Shown: positions 46,515-56,606 of the stretch, piece by piece
Layout of the letters: the number at the start of each line of letters is the position of its first letter
Numbering within the stretch: the first letter of the stretch is position 1
DNA from: Rubeoparvulum massiliense
GTDB lineage: Bacteria > Bacillota > Bacilli > Rubeoparvulales > Rubeoparvulaceae
Assembly: GCF_001049895.1 (NCBI RefSeq)
Contig: NZ_CVPE01000006.1
Location: 828,503 to 892,502 of the forward strand
Reading direction: 5' to 3'
Length of the DNA stretch: 64,000 nt
The notes under the pieces: generated by a model
Told to the model about the DNA's origin: nothing
Databases searched by the model: none
Seen by the model: the letters and a program-made list of their open reading frames with translations, nothing else
Position numbers and translations under genes: made by a program

Positions 46515-48257
46515 TTACATCAGCCCCTTACATTCATTGTAGACTTCGCCCGGTAAGAATGGTGTACCGTTATATTTAACCACACGATGCAGCTTATCTG
46601 CCATACCCACATTCATTTGAATCAATTGGGCAATCTGACCTGTAGCATTATTCTCTACTACAGCAACATGTTTAGCACGCTTCATCAGTGCCTCCACTTC
46701 CGCTTTCGGGAATGGATGAAGGAGGTGGATATGCGCTTGGTTCACCTTATACCCTTCGGCAACTAACTGTTCCTTCGCTTCGAGAATGGTCCCCTTCGTG
46801 GAACCCACACCGATGATTAATAAGTCTGCATCTTCATAAGGAGCATCCTCATATACCTTGTTAGTAAAATTGATAGATTCTAGCTTCTTCATCCGCTTAT
46901 CCATCATTTTCTTACGAACATCGGGCGCTTCAGAAGGACGACCTACTTCATTATGTTCAACACCCGTTACAGCATGAAGGCCGTATTTTTGACCTGGTAT
47001 GCTACGTGGTGAAATGCCATCTTCAGTCAACTCATAACGCTTATAGAGACCATCTGTCTCCGGTAATTCCTGATCACCCATATATTTACCACGACGGATC
47101 TCCACTTTATTAATGTCGAATGGCTCCGTAGTCATCTTTCCAAGGGATAAGGAAAGGTCAGAAAGAAGGATAACAGGTACTTGTAGCTCTTCTGCAATGT
47201 TGAAGGCTTCAGTGGTCATGTAGAATGCTTCCTCTGCACTGGATGGAGCGAGAACCACTTTAGGAATCTCACCATGGGTTCCATAAATCATGGCCATAAT
47301 ATCAGACTGTTCCTGCTTCGTTGGCAGACCTGTACTTGGACCACCACGTTGTGTATTCACGATCACGATGGGGGTCTCTGTCATACCGCTCAAGCCGATG
47401 GCTTCCATCATTAATGAGAGTCCAGGGCCTGCTGAAGCTGTCATGGCTCGAATTCCACCATAGCCAGCACCAATTGCCATGGTTACGGCAGCCATTTCAT
47501 CCTCTGTTTGAATAACTGCACCACCAAATTGAGGAAGACGCTTGATCAGATATTCCATAATCTCTGAGGCTGGAGTGATTGGATAGGCAGGCATGAAGCG
47601 GCAACCTGCAGCAATGGCCCCTAGAGCAATGGCATCATTACCAATCATAAAGAGACGCTTTTTACCATCTGCTGGATTTAACTTAAATTGTGAGAAATCA
47701 TTATCCGTTGCATCGTGTAAGTATTGCGCACCACGTGAAAGCGCTTCAATATTTTTGGCGACTACTTCTTCACCTTTACGTGTAAACATTTCACGGATAA
47801 TCTCATTAAATGGGTCAAGTGATAATCCTAAAACCACGCTGGTCGCGCCTACAGCAACCATGTTTTTCATAAGGGAGTTGCCCAATTCTGTTGCAATATC
47901 GCTAAAAGGAATTGCAAATAAACGAGCATCTAATCCTTCTGGTAGTTTCGGTTCAAACTTCGCATCTGCTAGGATGATCCCGCCGGGGCGTAAGTCCTTC
48001 GTGTCCACATCGATTGTCTCTTGGTCAAAAGCCAATAGTACATCTAGATGATCGGAGATGGCAGCACGTTCTTTGGTACTTACACGAATTTTGTTGGAGG
48101 TATGTCCGCCCTTGATACGCGATGAAAAATGGCGATAACCGTATAAATGATAGCCCATGCGCGCCATAACTGTAGCAAACAGTTCCCCCGTACTTTCAAT
48201 ACCTTCTCCTTGCTGTCCTCCAACTTTCCATGAAAGTTGATCGATCATGAGAACCAC
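46515..48257 (-). CDS. korA: 2-oxoacid:ferredoxin oxidoreductase, alpha (gamma-alpha fused) subunit
   Basis: 580 residues. The gamma domain comes first (WKVGGQQGEGIESTGELFATVMARMGYHLYGYRHFSSRIKGGH, about 10-190), then the alpha domains with AGCRFMPAYPITPASEIMEYL, GAGYGGIRAMTASAGPGLSLM and QRGGPSTGLPTKQEQSD. The gamma-alpha fusion is typical of the two-subunit type without its own ferredoxin-like delta subunit, so an outside ferredoxin is needed. Genes of this pair often follow spoVS in Bacillales; here spoVS is 270 bp upstream. Confidence 0.9.
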   Translation of the reverse strand: MVLMIDQLSWKVGGQQGEGIESTGELFATVMARMGYHLYGYRHFSSRIKGGHTSNKIRVSTKERAAISDHLDVLLAFDQETIDVDTKDLRPGGIILADAKFEPKLPEGLDARLFAIPFSDIATELGNSLMKNMVAVGATSVVLGLSLDPFNEIIREMFTRKGEEVVAKNIEALSRGAQYLHDATDNDFSQFKLNPADGKKRLFMIGNDAIALGAIAAGCRFMPAYPITPASEIMEYLIKRLPQFGGAVIQTEDEMAAVTMAIGAGYGGIRAMTASAGPGLSLMMEAIGLSGMTETPIVIVNTQRGGPSTGLPTKQEQSDIMAMIYGTHGEIPKVVLAPSSAEEAFYMTTEAFNIAEELQVPVILLSDLSLSLGKMTTEPFDINKVEIRRGKYMGDQELPETDGLYKRYELTEDGISPRSIPGQKYGLHAVTGVEHNEVGRPSEAPDVRKKMMDKRMKKLESINFTNKVYEDAPYEDADLLIIGVGSTKGTILEAKEQLVAEGYKVNQAHIHLLHPFPKAEVEALMKRAKHVAVVENNATGQIAQLIQMNVGMADKLHRVVKYNGTPFLPGEVYNECKGLM

Positions 48258-48481
48258 TCCTTCTTTCCCTACTTTGCCATATTGGTTGACAAGGAACTCT
48301 ACTTCTAACCATCAAATCTTATTCTACCATTATTTGCAGAAAGTGTCACAGCCTCTTTGTCTGACCAACAATTTGTGAACAAATTTTGAAATAAACCTCG
48401 GCATATGTAATTGTAGACAACCATTCGAGAAAAATCAACACCAAAGGTCCTATAAGAATAGAAAAAGAATACTATGTACAC

Positions 48482-48515
48482 AAAAACACCTACCTATCAT
48501 CAGATAGGTAGGTGT
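48482..48515 (-). terminator. Intrinsic terminator of spoVS
   Basis: ACACCTACCTATC pairs with GATAGGTAGGTGT (13 bp), followed on the minus strand by TTTTG. Confidence 0.9.
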
Positions 48516-48526
48516 CGTCCTCTCAT

Positions 48527-48787
48527 TTATCGAGGTTCTACGATTAATTTAATTGCGGTTCGTTCTTCCCCATCGATAACGATGTCCGTGAAAGCAGGAA
48601 TACAGATTAGGTCAACACCACTAGGAGCAACAAATCCTCGAGCAATCGCTACTGCTTTAACCGATTGATTAAGTGCCCCAGCTCCAATCGCTTGAATTTC
48701 TGCTGCACCGCGTTCACGCAACACCCCTGCGAGGGCCCCTGCAACAGCATTTGGGCTAGATTGTGCAGAAACTTTTAATACTTCCAT
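48527..48787 (-). CDS. spoVS: Stage V sporulation protein S
   Basis: 86 residues: MEVLKVSAQSSPNAVAGALAG, IQAIGAGALNQSVKAVAIARGFVAPSGVDL and IPAFTDIVIDGEERTAIKL, nearly invariant in SpoVS. It is an Alba-like protein needed for coat assembly and heat resistance, probably nucleic-acid binding. The start ATG 48787 follows AAGGAGG. Confidence 0.95.
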   Translation of the reverse strand: MEVLKVSAQSSPNAVAGALAGVLRERGAAEIQAIGAGALNQSVKAVAIARGFVAPSGVDLICIPAFTDIVIDGEERTAIKLIVEPR

Positions 48788-48969
48788 TAAGTAGACCTCC
48801 TTGTACATAGATTCGATCCATCTTTTTCTTTTTCATGCTTGATACAATATATTCTTGCTGCGTGAAAAACATTCCTGCCTATTATTTTCAATTTTCAAAT
48901 AATTCTTGATATGACAGGGTTGCTTTTATTGTACATGGATTACACCATCTAGACAAGGGAAAACATACA

Positions 48970-49011
48970 AGGCATTATTCCTATTTATTGGAATAATGCC
49001 TTGCGTTTTTA
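48970..49011. terminator. Intrinsic terminator hairpin
   Basis: AAGGCATTATTCC pairs with GGAATAATGCCTT, between ymdB and spoVS. The T-run is better on the plus strand (GCGTTTTT). Confidence 0.7.
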
Positions 49012-49022
49012 GAAGAAATCTA

Positions 49023-49814
49023 CTATATTTCTTCAATAACCTGAATGCGTTCCATTCGAAGGGCCCGCTTGGTCTTGGGGTCAAAGGTTACACTCACAGC
49101 ATTGAGCTGTGCTGGTCCAGAAGCCACTTCAAAACGGATAGGAAGTTGAGTAATAAAGCGCTTCAACACTTGTTCTGTCTCCATTCCTAGCACACTGTCC
49201 CGTGGTCCTGTCATGCCAACATCAGTAAGGTAAGCGGTTCCTTTGGGTAGAATTCGTTCGTCTGCTGTCTGTACATGAGTATGAGTGCCGATCACCATAT
49301 GAACGCGCCCATCGAGATACCAACCCATGGCCTCTTTTTCCGAGGTGGTTTCGGCATGAAAGTCGACGATAATATAATCTGCTTTCCCCTTGATTTCCTC
49401 CAATAGGTGATCCATGGCGCGAAAGGGATCATCCATCGGTTGCATAAATGAACGGCCTAAGAGATTAACCACTGCAATATGAGTTCCATTCATATTCACA
49501 ATGGTATATCCATGGCCTGGTGTGTCTGGTGGATAGTTTAGTGGGCGTACGATGGTCTTCGATTCATCAATAAAATCAAAGAGTTCTCGATTATCAAAAG
49601 CATGATTCCCTAAGGTGATTACTTGTGTGCCCCATTCCATCATCTGCTGGGCAATCTTCTTATTAATTCCTCTACCCCCAGCTGCATTTTCACCGTTGAC
49701 GATGGTTAAGAGTGGGGAATAGGTCTTTCGTAGTTGAGATAATTCTGCTTCCAAAATACGGCGCCCAGGCTGTCCACATACATCACCAATCATCAAAATA
49801 TTCAAGCCTTCCAC
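49023..49814 (-). CDS. ymdB: YmdB-type 2',3'-cyclic nucleotide phosphodiesterase
   Basis: 263 residues, calcineurin-like fold. NILMIGDVCGQPGRRILEAEL, IVNGENAAGGRGI, ITLGNHAFDNREL, IIVDFHAETTSEK and IGTHTHVQTADE give the di-metal ligands. In B. subtilis YmdB governs the choice between motility and biofilm gene expression. It is downstream of rny, as in related genomes. Confidence 0.93.
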   Translation of the reverse strand: MEGLNILMIGDVCGQPGRRILEAELSQLRKTYSPLLTIVNGENAAGGRGINKKIAQQMMEWGTQVITLGNHAFDNRELFDFIDESKTIVRPLNYPPDTPGHGYTIVNMNGTHIAVVNLLGRSFMQPMDDPFRAMDHLLEEIKGKADYIIVDFHAETTSEKEAMGWYLDGRVHMVIGTHTHVQTADERILPKGTAYLTDVGMTGPRDSVLGMETEQVLKRFITQLPIRFEVASGPAQLNAVSVTFDPKTKRALRMERIQVIEEI

Positions 49815-49883
49815 TCCTAACTCTATTCTCTACACTACAAATCGTTACCATGCTTGATCTATCATAAACCATTCTCCTTAAAA

Positions 49884-49912
49884 AACAAAGGCGACTCATG
49901 GCCGCCCTTGTT
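49884..49912 (-). terminator. Intrinsic terminator of rny
   Basis: On the minus strand AACAAGGGCG and CGCCTTTGTT pair (one bulge), then TTTTTAAGG. Confidence 0.75.
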
Positions 49913-51454
49913 CTATTTCGCATATTCAATTGCTCTTGTTTCACGAATTACCGTTACCTTGATATGACCTGGATAATCCAATTCATCCTCAATGCGTTTG
50001 GCAATATCTCTTGCAAGTAAATATGCGTTATCATCAGTAATCTCATCTGGTTGAACCATAATACGCAATTCCCGACCAGCTTGGATGGCATATGATTTTT
50101 CAACACCTGTAAAGGATTCTGAAATCTCTTCTAGCCGTTCCAAACGTTTCATGTATGTTTCTAACGTCTCTCTTCTTGCTCCCGGACGTGCTGCGGATAA
50201 GGCATCAGCTGCTGCAACAAGTACAGCAATTACAGATGTTGCCGGTACATCCCCATGATGGGAAGCAATACTATTGATGACGACTGGATGTTCACGATAT
50301 TTCTTGGCCAGTTCTTCCCCAATTTCCACATGAGAGCCTTCCACTTCATGATCTAAAGCTTTGCCAATATCATGGAGAAGCCCTGCCCGTTTAGCGAGTG
50401 CAATATCTTCGCCTAACTCTGCTGCCATCATGCCCGTTAAATACGCAACCTCCATGGAATGCTTGAGAACATTTTGACCATAACTTGTACGGAAACGTAG
50501 ACGCCCCATGATTTTGATTAAATCAGGATGCAATCCATGTACGCCAGTTTCAAATGTGGCCTGTTCACCGTACTCGCGTATCCTTTCGTCAACCTCTTTT
50601 CTTGCTTTTTCCACCATCTCTTCGATCCGTGCAGGGTGTATCCGACCATCTGCAACCAATTTTTCAAGTGCTGTCTTCGCAATTTCCCGACGAATGGGAT
50701 CAAAGCCTGAAAGAATGACAGCCTCAGGCGTATCATCGATAATTAGATCGATCCCCGTAAGTGTTTCCAATGCACGAATATTCCGTCCTTCACGGCCAAT
50801 AATTCGTCCTTTCATCTCATCATTGGGCAATGTGACAACTGAAACGGTTGTTTCAGCTACGTGGTCAGCAGCACAACGCTGAATCGCATCAGTAATAATC
50901 TCTTTTGCTCTTTTATCAGCCTCTTCTTTAGCCTTCTGTTCAATATCCTTTAACATAATGGCCATCTCATGTTTTGCTTCTTGTTCCACATTGGTTAGAA
51001 TAATCTGTCGTGCATCTTCCTCTGTTAAGCCAGAAATTCGTTCTAGCTCCAAACGCTGTTGGTCGATAAGTTCTTGAATTTGTGACTCTTTTTCTTGAAG
51101 TAAGTGCTCTTGATTCGTAAGCTGACTCTCCTTCTCTTCGAGGCGATCCAACTTTTGATCAAGGGTTTCTTCCTTATTAACCAACCTTCGTTCCAGCCGC
51201 TGTACTTCACTCCGTTGTTCCCGGATATCTCTCTCTGCCTCTGCTCTCAGTTGATGAACCTCATCTTTCGCTTCAAGAATCAATTCCTTCTTGGTTGCTT
51301 CCGCTTCCAAGCGAGAGTTTTCCAGAATTTTTGCCGCTGCTTCTTCAGCACTTGAAATTTTTGCTTCGCCGATTTTTTTCCGAATTAAATATCCGATACC
51401 TACACCAACAAGACCGGAGGCTATGACGGAGGAAACAATGATAATTGTATTCAT
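49913..51454 (-). CDS. rny: Ribonuclease Y
   Basis: 513 residues. One N-terminal membrane segment ([21 protein letters not shown]), a long coiled coil (30-190), a KH domain with [15 protein letters not shown], and an HD domain with [24 protein letters not shown]. It starts mRNA decay at the membrane. RicA (28574) belongs to its specificity complex. Confidence 0.95.
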   Translation of the reverse strand: MNTIIIVSSVIASGLVGVGIGYLIRKKIGEAKISSAEEAAAKILENSRLEAEATKKELILEAKDEVHQLRAEAERDIREQRSEVQRLERRLVNKEETLDQKLDRLEEKESQLTNQEHLLQEKESQIQELIDQQRLELERISGLTEEDARQIILTNVEQEAKHEMAIMLKDIEQKAKEEADKRAKEIITDAIQRCAADHVAETTVSVVTLPNDEMKGRIIGREGRNIRALETLTGIDLIIDDTPEAVILSGFDPIRREIAKTALEKLVADGRIHPARIEEMVEKARKEVDERIREYGEQATFETGVHGLHPDLIKIMGRLRFRTSYGQNVLKHSMEVAYLTGMMAAELGEDIALAKRAGLLHDIGKALDHEVEGSHVEIGEELAKKYREHPVVINSIASHHGDVPATSVIAVLVAAADALSAARPGARRETLETYMKRLERLEEISESFTGVEKSYAIQAGRELRIMVQPDEITDDNAYLLARDIAKRIEDELDYPGHIKVTVIRETRAIEYAK

Positions 51455-51608
51455 TCCTCTCTCACCTCCTTGCTACATTCAATTGTCAACATGGGGGAAA
51501 CATCCCCGCGAACAAACGAAAAGTATTACATTTACAAGTATTAGAAAATGTATAATTGTCTTTTAAACAAATATACTATTTTATTGTATCTATATGATCC
51601 CATTCTTG

Positions 51609-52277
51609 TCAAGAAAGCCATTCCTCATTCGACGATCCTGCCATTTCCTTTTCTAAATCTGTGAGAGCACGTTGAATGATTGAATAAGGGAAGCCCTTTC
51701 CTTGTAAATGGCGAATAGTCTTTATTTTTGCCCCTTTCCACCCTTCAGAATGGGGATCCTGCTTCCCTAATCTCTTCATCGCCAACTTCTTACACGCTTC
51801 TAATTCCTCTTCCTCTAGAATCTGAGCAAGAACTTGAGAAATGATTTCCCCGGAAATGCCTCGTTGCTTCAATTCTTCAGCCAAAAGATAACGACCGCGT
51901 GGCCGTACACGAAGACGCTCATTCACAAACTGCTTCGCATACTCCTCATCCTGGATATAGCCATGTTGTTCCAATTGTTCTATCGTGTTTTCTATGGTTC
52001 CTTGCGAGAATTCCTTCTCTCGTAAATACTTACGTACCTGAGCAGCTGTCCTAGCTTGGAATCCTAAATAATAGATGGCCATGCGTTCCGCTCGATTACC
52101 TTCAACAGCAAGTAATAATTCCCTCTTCACATCCTCGTTTAATACCATACCTTTATGTATCTGCATTCTGACTAAAATATCTTCATGCACAGTAAGCCAG
52201 TATTCCCCATCTAAGTCCAGATCATAATGCGCTTTCTCTGTAGAGGAAGTTGAAACTCTGGTTATGAGATAAGGCAT
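51609..52277 (-). CDS. recX: Regulatory protein RecX
   Basis: 222 residues: AIYYLGFQARTAAQVRKYLREKEF, QLEQHGYIQDEEYAKQFVNERL and YLLAEELKQRGIS give the three-helix RecX repeats. RecX modulates RecA filaments. It lies downstream of recA with a hairpin between them, so part of the transcription may stop before it. Confidence 0.88.
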   Translation of the reverse strand: MPYLITRVSTSSTEKAHYDLDLDGEYWLTVHEDILVRMQIHKGMVLNEDVKRELLLAVEGNRAERMAIYYLGFQARTAAQVRKYLREKEFSQGTIENTIEQLEQHGYIQDEEYAKQFVNERLRVRPRGRYLLAEELKQRGISGEIISQVLAQILEEEELEACKKLAMKRLGKQDPHSEGWKGAKIKTIRHLQGKGFPYSIIQRALTDLEKEMAGSSNEEWLS

Positions 52278-52299
52278 TGATTCACCCCCAGATTCAGAT

Positions 52300-52346
52300 A
52301 AAAATTAGCCTATAGCATATTTTAAAGAAAAATACGCTATAGGCTG
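52300..52346 (-). terminator. Intrinsic terminator of recA
   Basis: AGCCTATAGC pairs with GCTATAGGCT, with a long AT-rich loop and a U-rich end on the minus strand. Confidence 0.65.
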
Positions 52347-52384
52347 ACATTACTATATTTTTAAGTAGAGTTCGTTTACATTAA

Positions 52385-53440
52385 TTACTCTTCATCAATT
52401 AATTGAGCCTTGGGATCTTCCTTCTTGCCATCCTTTGCTGCGGCTGTCTCAACGGGTAAGCCATAATGCTGACGGATCTGCATCTCGATTTGTTCCATGA
52501 TTTCCGGATGTTCTTTCAGATATTGTTTCACATTCTCTCGGCCTTGACCTAAACGTTCGTTATTATAAGAATACCAAGCGCCACTCTTTTGAACCACATC
52601 GATATCTGCACCCATGTCCAGAATACTACCTTCTCGGGAGATACCTTCACCGAACATGATGTCTACCTCACATTGCTTGAAAGGTGGTGCTACCTTGTTC
52701 TTCACCACTTTAATCTTGGTACGGTTCCCTACTAATTCCTCACCTTGCTTCAAGGATTCCATGCGTCGTACTTCAAGACGAACAGAGGAATAGAACTTCA
52801 GGGCACGACCACCAGGTGTAGTTTCCGGATTACCAAACATAACACCCACTTTTTCCCGAATCTGATTGATGAAGATAGCGATGGTCTTTGACTTATTGAT
52901 GGCACCAGATAATTTCCGTAAAGCTTGGGACATTAAGCGTGCCTGTAAGCCAACATGGGAATCACCCATTTCCCCTTCGATCTCTGCTTTTGGCACAAGT
53001 GCTGCTACAGAGTCGATAACAATGATCTCAATAGCACCACTACGAACGAGAGCCTCAGCAATCTCCAGCGCTTGTTCGCCTGTATCGGGTTGCGAAAGAA
53101 TTAACTCATCCACATCCACACCGAGCTTCTCCGCATAGTCTGGATCTAAGGCATGTTCCGCATCGATGAAAGCGGCTTGACCACCACGGCGTTGCACCTC
53201 GGCAATGGCGTGCAATGCTACCGTTGTCTTACCAGATGATTCTGGACCATAGACTTCAATCACGCGCCCACGAGGATATCCACCTACACCTAGGGCAATG
53301 TCCAACGCTAATGAACCACTAGGAATTGTAGAGACAGAGGGACGTCCTCCATCTCCCATCCGCATCACTGCTCCCTTACCAAACTGCTTCTCAATTTGGC
53401 GTAGAGCCATCTCTAGAGCTGCTTTACGATCTGCAGACAC
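52385..53440 (-). CDS. recA: Recombinase RecA
   Basis: 351 residues. [30 protein letters not shown] starts the protein. Walker A is [17 protein letters not shown], then [22 protein letters not shown] and [27 protein letters not shown]. The start is GTG 53440, 8 nt after GGAG; the GTG at 53458 is too far upstream for conserved sequence. It has a LexA-type box and a sigma-A promoter upstream. Confidence 0.97.
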   Translation of the reverse strand: MSADRKAALEMALRQIEKQFGKGAVMRMGDGGRPSVSTIPSGSLALDIALGVGGYPRGRVIEVYGPESSGKTTVALHAIAEVQRRGGQAAFIDAEHALDPDYAEKLGVDVDELILSQPDTGEQALEIAEALVRSGAIEIIVIDSVAALVPKAEIEGEMGDSHVGLQARLMSQALRKLSGAINKSKTIAIFINQIREKVGVMFGNPETTPGGRALKFYSSVRLEVRRMESLKQGEELVGNRTKIKVVKNKVAPPFKQCEVDIMFGEGISREGSILDMGADIDVVQKSGAWYSYNNERLGQGRENVKQYLKEHPEIMEQIEMQIRQHYGLPVETAAAKDGKKEDPKAQLIDEE

Positions 53441-53492
53441 AATACACTCTCCTCTCACTCATCCCATTACTTCCATGAGAACATCTACGATC

Positions 53493-53521
53493 ATCATACA
53501 TGTTTTTTTACATGAAAACAA
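53493..53521 (-). promoter_or_regulatory. Sigma-A promoter of recA
   Basis: On the minus strand, TTGTTT (53521-53516), a 17-nt spacer, then TATGAT (53498-53493). It lies about 55 nt upstream of the GTG start. Confidence 0.65.
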
Positions 53522-53530
53522 GTAAAAACG

Positions 53531-53544
53531 CGAACGTTTATTCG
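53531..53544. promoter_or_regulatory. LexA (DinR) operator
   Basis: CGAACGTTTATTCG is one base off the Bacillus SOS box CGAACnnnnGTTCG and lies about 10 bp upstream of the recA -35. This places recA under SOS control. Confidence 0.65.
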
Positions 53545-53550
53545 TAATTT

Positions 53551-55329
53551 TTAACTAGAGATTTTTTGGCCTTTAATTCCTTGATCTCTGTTTGTTTCAA
53601 GGGTGGGCTGAGATCCTTTGCTGCGGGATGAGTAGTTGCGGCGCTCTTGATGTGGCTTCCGCTCTTGTGTTTTGCGTTCCTGCGGCTTCCGATCATCTTT
53701 GTGAGTAGTATGTGCTTGGTCACCTTTGTGATTGTGTAATTTTTGACCATCGTTTGATTTGGGTAGTCTTGGTTTCGCAGGTTCGATATTGATGCGAATT
53801 CCTTGTAGACGACCGGATCGTAAGGATTCATAGACAAAAGGTGCTACCTCTTCTGCAACCTCAATGAAAGAGAATTTCTCAAAAATATCAATGCGCCCTA
53901 CCTCTTTAGCGGAAATGCCAATCCGTTCATTTAACTGTGTCACCAGTTGCTGTCTCTCTAATTTTACATTCTTACCAACATTCAGGAAGAAACGCACCAT
54001 TCCTTTAGAAGCTCCGGTGTCACCAAACTTATAGCCTTCATCGATACTATCTGGTTGGGTAAATGCTAATTTTATTGCCACAGCAGCTACTTCTAGTGGA
54101 GAATGCTGATGGGATAGATCCTCCACGATCTCTTCGAAGGGTTCTAAATTGCTCCGCTCACTCAGAGCATCGAGAATCCGTCGCTTCCACTCTTCTTGTA
54201 ATTTCTCTGTTACCTGTTCCTTAGATGGTAATGCCCGGGCATTGAGCTCCACCTGTGTCTCTTTTTGAATCATATGCAGATGTCGCATTTCACGGGGTGT
54301 AACAAACGTCAAGGCAATGCCTTTTTTACCTGCACGACCAGTTCGACCAATCCGATGAACATAGCTTTCTGGATCTTGTGGAATATCATAGTTGATTACA
54401 TGGGATACATTATCAACGTCAATTCCACGAGCAGCCACATCGGTGGCAACCAAAATTTCAATCTTACCTTCACGGAATTTCTTCATCACACGATCGCGCT
54501 GTACTTGGGAGAGATCGCCATGTAAACCATCGGCTAGGTAACCACGTGCTTGTAAGTTCTCTGTTACTTCGTCAACGTTTTTCTTTGTACGGCAGAAGAG
54601 AATTCCAAGCTGAACACCTTCGTCGTCGAGAACACGACATAGTGCATCAAACTTATCTTTCTCTAGCACACGATAATAGACCTGCTCAACCAATGGCGTT
54701 GTAACTTCACCACGGCTTACACTTACAGATTCTGGTTCTTGAAGATAACGCTGTGCTAATCGTTTGATCTCAGGTGGCATGGTTGCCGAGAAGAGCATGG
54801 TCTGGCGATGTACAGGGGTGTAAGATATGATCTTCTCAATATCTTCGATGAAGCCCATATCCAACATTTCATCGGCTTCATCCAGTACGAGCATCCGAAC
54901 ATTATCAAGGCGTAATGTTTTACGATGAAGATGATCAAGTATTCGTCCTGGTGTTCCAATTACAACCTGTACACCTTGACGAAGGGCACGAATCTGATGC
55001 TCAATGGATTGTCCGCCGTAAATGGGCAATGTACGAATCTGTTTATACTTCGCAATGCGTCGTAATTCACCGCTTACTTGAATGGCCAATTCTCTTGTTG
55101 GTGTTAAAACCAGAGCTTGAATGCGCGGAGCAGGTGTTGTCCGCTCAATCAAAGGGATCCCAAAAGCAGCGGTTTTACCAGTACCTGTTTGTGCTTGTCC
55201 GATAATATCCTTACCTTCTAGGATATGAGGGATAGAGACTTGCTGAATGGGAGATGGCTCTTCAAATCCCATATCATAAATGGCTTGCTGTATATCCTTG
55301 TGTAAATGAAATTCTCGAAAACTACTCAT
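53551..55329 (-). CDS. DEAD-box ATP-dependent RNA helicase with DbpA-type RNA-binding domain
   Basis: 592 residues. Motifs seen: GFEEPSPIQQ (Q motif), AQTGTGKTAAFGIP, PTRELAIQ, VLDEADEMLDMGF, FSATMPPEI, ATDVAARGID and HRIGRTGRAG. Residues about 470-550 (FFLNVGKNVKLERQQL...DIFEKFSFIEVAEEVAPFVYESL) are a DbpA-type RNA-binding domain. A basic, Gln/Lys/Arg-rich tail follows. It probably works in ribosome assembly or mRNA turnover. The start ATG 55329 follows AAGGA; it lies just after cinA. Confidence 0.92.
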   Translation of the reverse strand: MSSFREFHLHKDIQQAIYDMGFEEPSPIQQVSIPHILEGKDIIGQAQTGTGKTAAFGIPLIERTTPAPRIQALVLTPTRELAIQVSGELRRIAKYKQIRTLPIYGGQSIEHQIRALRQGVQVVIGTPGRILDHLHRKTLRLDNVRMLVLDEADEMLDMGFIEDIEKIISYTPVHRQTMLFSATMPPEIKRLAQRYLQEPESVSVSRGEVTTPLVEQVYYRVLEKDKFDALCRVLDDEGVQLGILFCRTKKNVDEVTENLQARGYLADGLHGDLSQVQRDRVMKKFREGKIEILVATDVAARGIDVDNVSHVINYDIPQDPESYVHRIGRTGRAGKKGIALTFVTPREMRHLHMIQKETQVELNARALPSKEQVTEKLQEEWKRRILDALSERSNLEPFEEIVEDLSHQHSPLEVAAVAIKLAFTQPDSIDEGYKFGDTGASKGMVRFFLNVGKNVKLERQQLVTQLNERIGISAKEVGRIDIFEKFSFIEVAEEVAPFVYESLRSGRLQGIRINIEPAKPRLPKSNDGQKLHNHKGDQAHTTHKDDRKPQERKTQERKPHQERRNYSSRSKGSQPTLETNRDQGIKGQKISS

Positions 55330-55340
55330 AAATATATCCT

Positions 55341-56582
55341 TCACCTTTCTGTCTTACTTGCTTGAAGTACCATGGAAAGTGCATGCTTTGCAGCTCGTAT
55401 CCGAATCTCTTCACGAACGCCAGCAAGATGCAGTGTATTCACAGTGGTCATTTTTCCTCTTTGAGCTAAACCTACATAAACGAGACCTGGATCCTTATTT
55501 TCCGATGGGGCAGGTCCTGCTACGCCTGTGATCGCTAAGGCATAATCAACCTGAAGGAGCTTACAGGTATTTTCTGCGAGGGTCGCAGCAGTTTCAGCAC
55601 TCACCGCGCCATGGACTTGCAGAATCTCCGCAGGAACACCACAGATGCGTTCTTTTACCTGATTAGTGTAACAAACGAAGCCCCCTTGGAAAACCTCTGA
55701 GCTACCCGGTATATTGGTGAGCATTTCTGCCAGTAATCCACCTGTACAGCTTTCGGCAACAGCAAGGGTACGCCCCTTTTTCGCCAATTGATGAATAACT
55801 ACCTCAGCTAGATCTTCATCCTGTGCACTATAGAGAAATACCCCTACACGTCGGATGATCTCCTGCTCCACTTGAGCCATAAGACGTTCAGCCTCATCAA
55901 TGCTAGCGGCAGATGCGGTAAGACGGATCTTCACTTCACCATCATTCGCTAACGGTGCTAAGGTTGGATTAGTTTGAATACTGATAAGATCCTGTAATTC
56001 TGTTTCCAATTGGGATTCTCCGATCCCAAAGAAGCGAAGCACGTGGGAATGAACGACGCCATTCTCTTCCTGCTGAAGAAGAAACGGTAGCGCTGAATTC
56101 ATAAACATGGGCTTCATCTCACGGGGAGGTCCCGGTAATAAAGCATAACGAATCCCATTGATTTCCAGACCCATCCCACAAGCTAAGCCATGGTTATTGA
56201 GAAATACCGTAGTATCTTTAGCTGTCAATGCCTGCTTACGATTATTGGGCGTCATTGGACGACCTGTCTTTTGAAAATAAGAAGTAATTCTCTCTTCGGT
56301 CTCTTTATCATATTGCAAGGGGAGACCCAATACCTCCGCAACTATCTCTTTGGTGAGATCATCTTGGGTAGGACCTAAGCCTCCAGTAAAAATAATTACA
56401 TCGGAGCGCTTCTGTGCTGTGAGGATAACTTGACGTAACCGCTGAGCATTATCCCCTACAACGGTATGATAATAGATTGGAATACCGTGAAGTGCACACT
56501 GTTGTGAAATAAACTGGGCATTGGTATTGGCAATTTGCCCCAACAAAAGTTCTGAACCAACAGCAATAATCTCACCTTTCAT
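55341..56582 (-). CDS. cinA: CinA-family competence/damage-inducible protein
   Basis: 413 residues. An N-terminal MoCF-type domain (GSELLLGQIANTNAQFIS, TGGLGPTQDDLTKEIVAE, PGPPREMKPM) is fused to a C-terminal amidohydrolase domain (AVAESCTGGLLAEMLTNIPGSSEVF, GVAGPAP). Family members act as ADP-ribose pyrophosphatase and/or nicotinamide-mononucleotide deamidase. It lies in the usual pgsA-cinA-recA order. Confidence 0.93.
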   Translation of the reverse strand: MKGEIIAVGSELLLGQIANTNAQFISQQCALHGIPIYYHTVVGDNAQRLRQVILTAQKRSDVIIFTGGLGPTQDDLTKEIVAEVLGLPLQYDKETEERITSYFQKTGRPMTPNNRKQALTAKDTTVFLNNHGLACGMGLEINGIRYALLPGPPREMKPMFMNSALPFLLQQEENGVVHSHVLRFFGIGESQLETELQDLISIQTNPTLAPLANDGEVKIRLTASAASIDEAERLMAQVEQEIIRRVGVFLYSAQDEDLAEVVIHQLAKKGRTLAVAESCTGGLLAEMLTNIPGSSEVFQGGFVCYTNQVKERICGVPAEILQVHGAVSAETAATLAENTCKLLQVDYALAITGVAGPAPSENKDPGLVYVGLAQRGKMTTVNTLHLAGVREEIRIRAAKHALSMVLQASKTER

Positions 56583-56606
56583 ATGGGCCCACCTTCAGTT
56601 AATTTC

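Noticed and set aside
53538-53837. A 99-residue minus-strand frame overlapping the DEAD-box helicase tail
   Set aside because: It is a shadow of the basic, repetitive C-terminal coding sequence in another frame.
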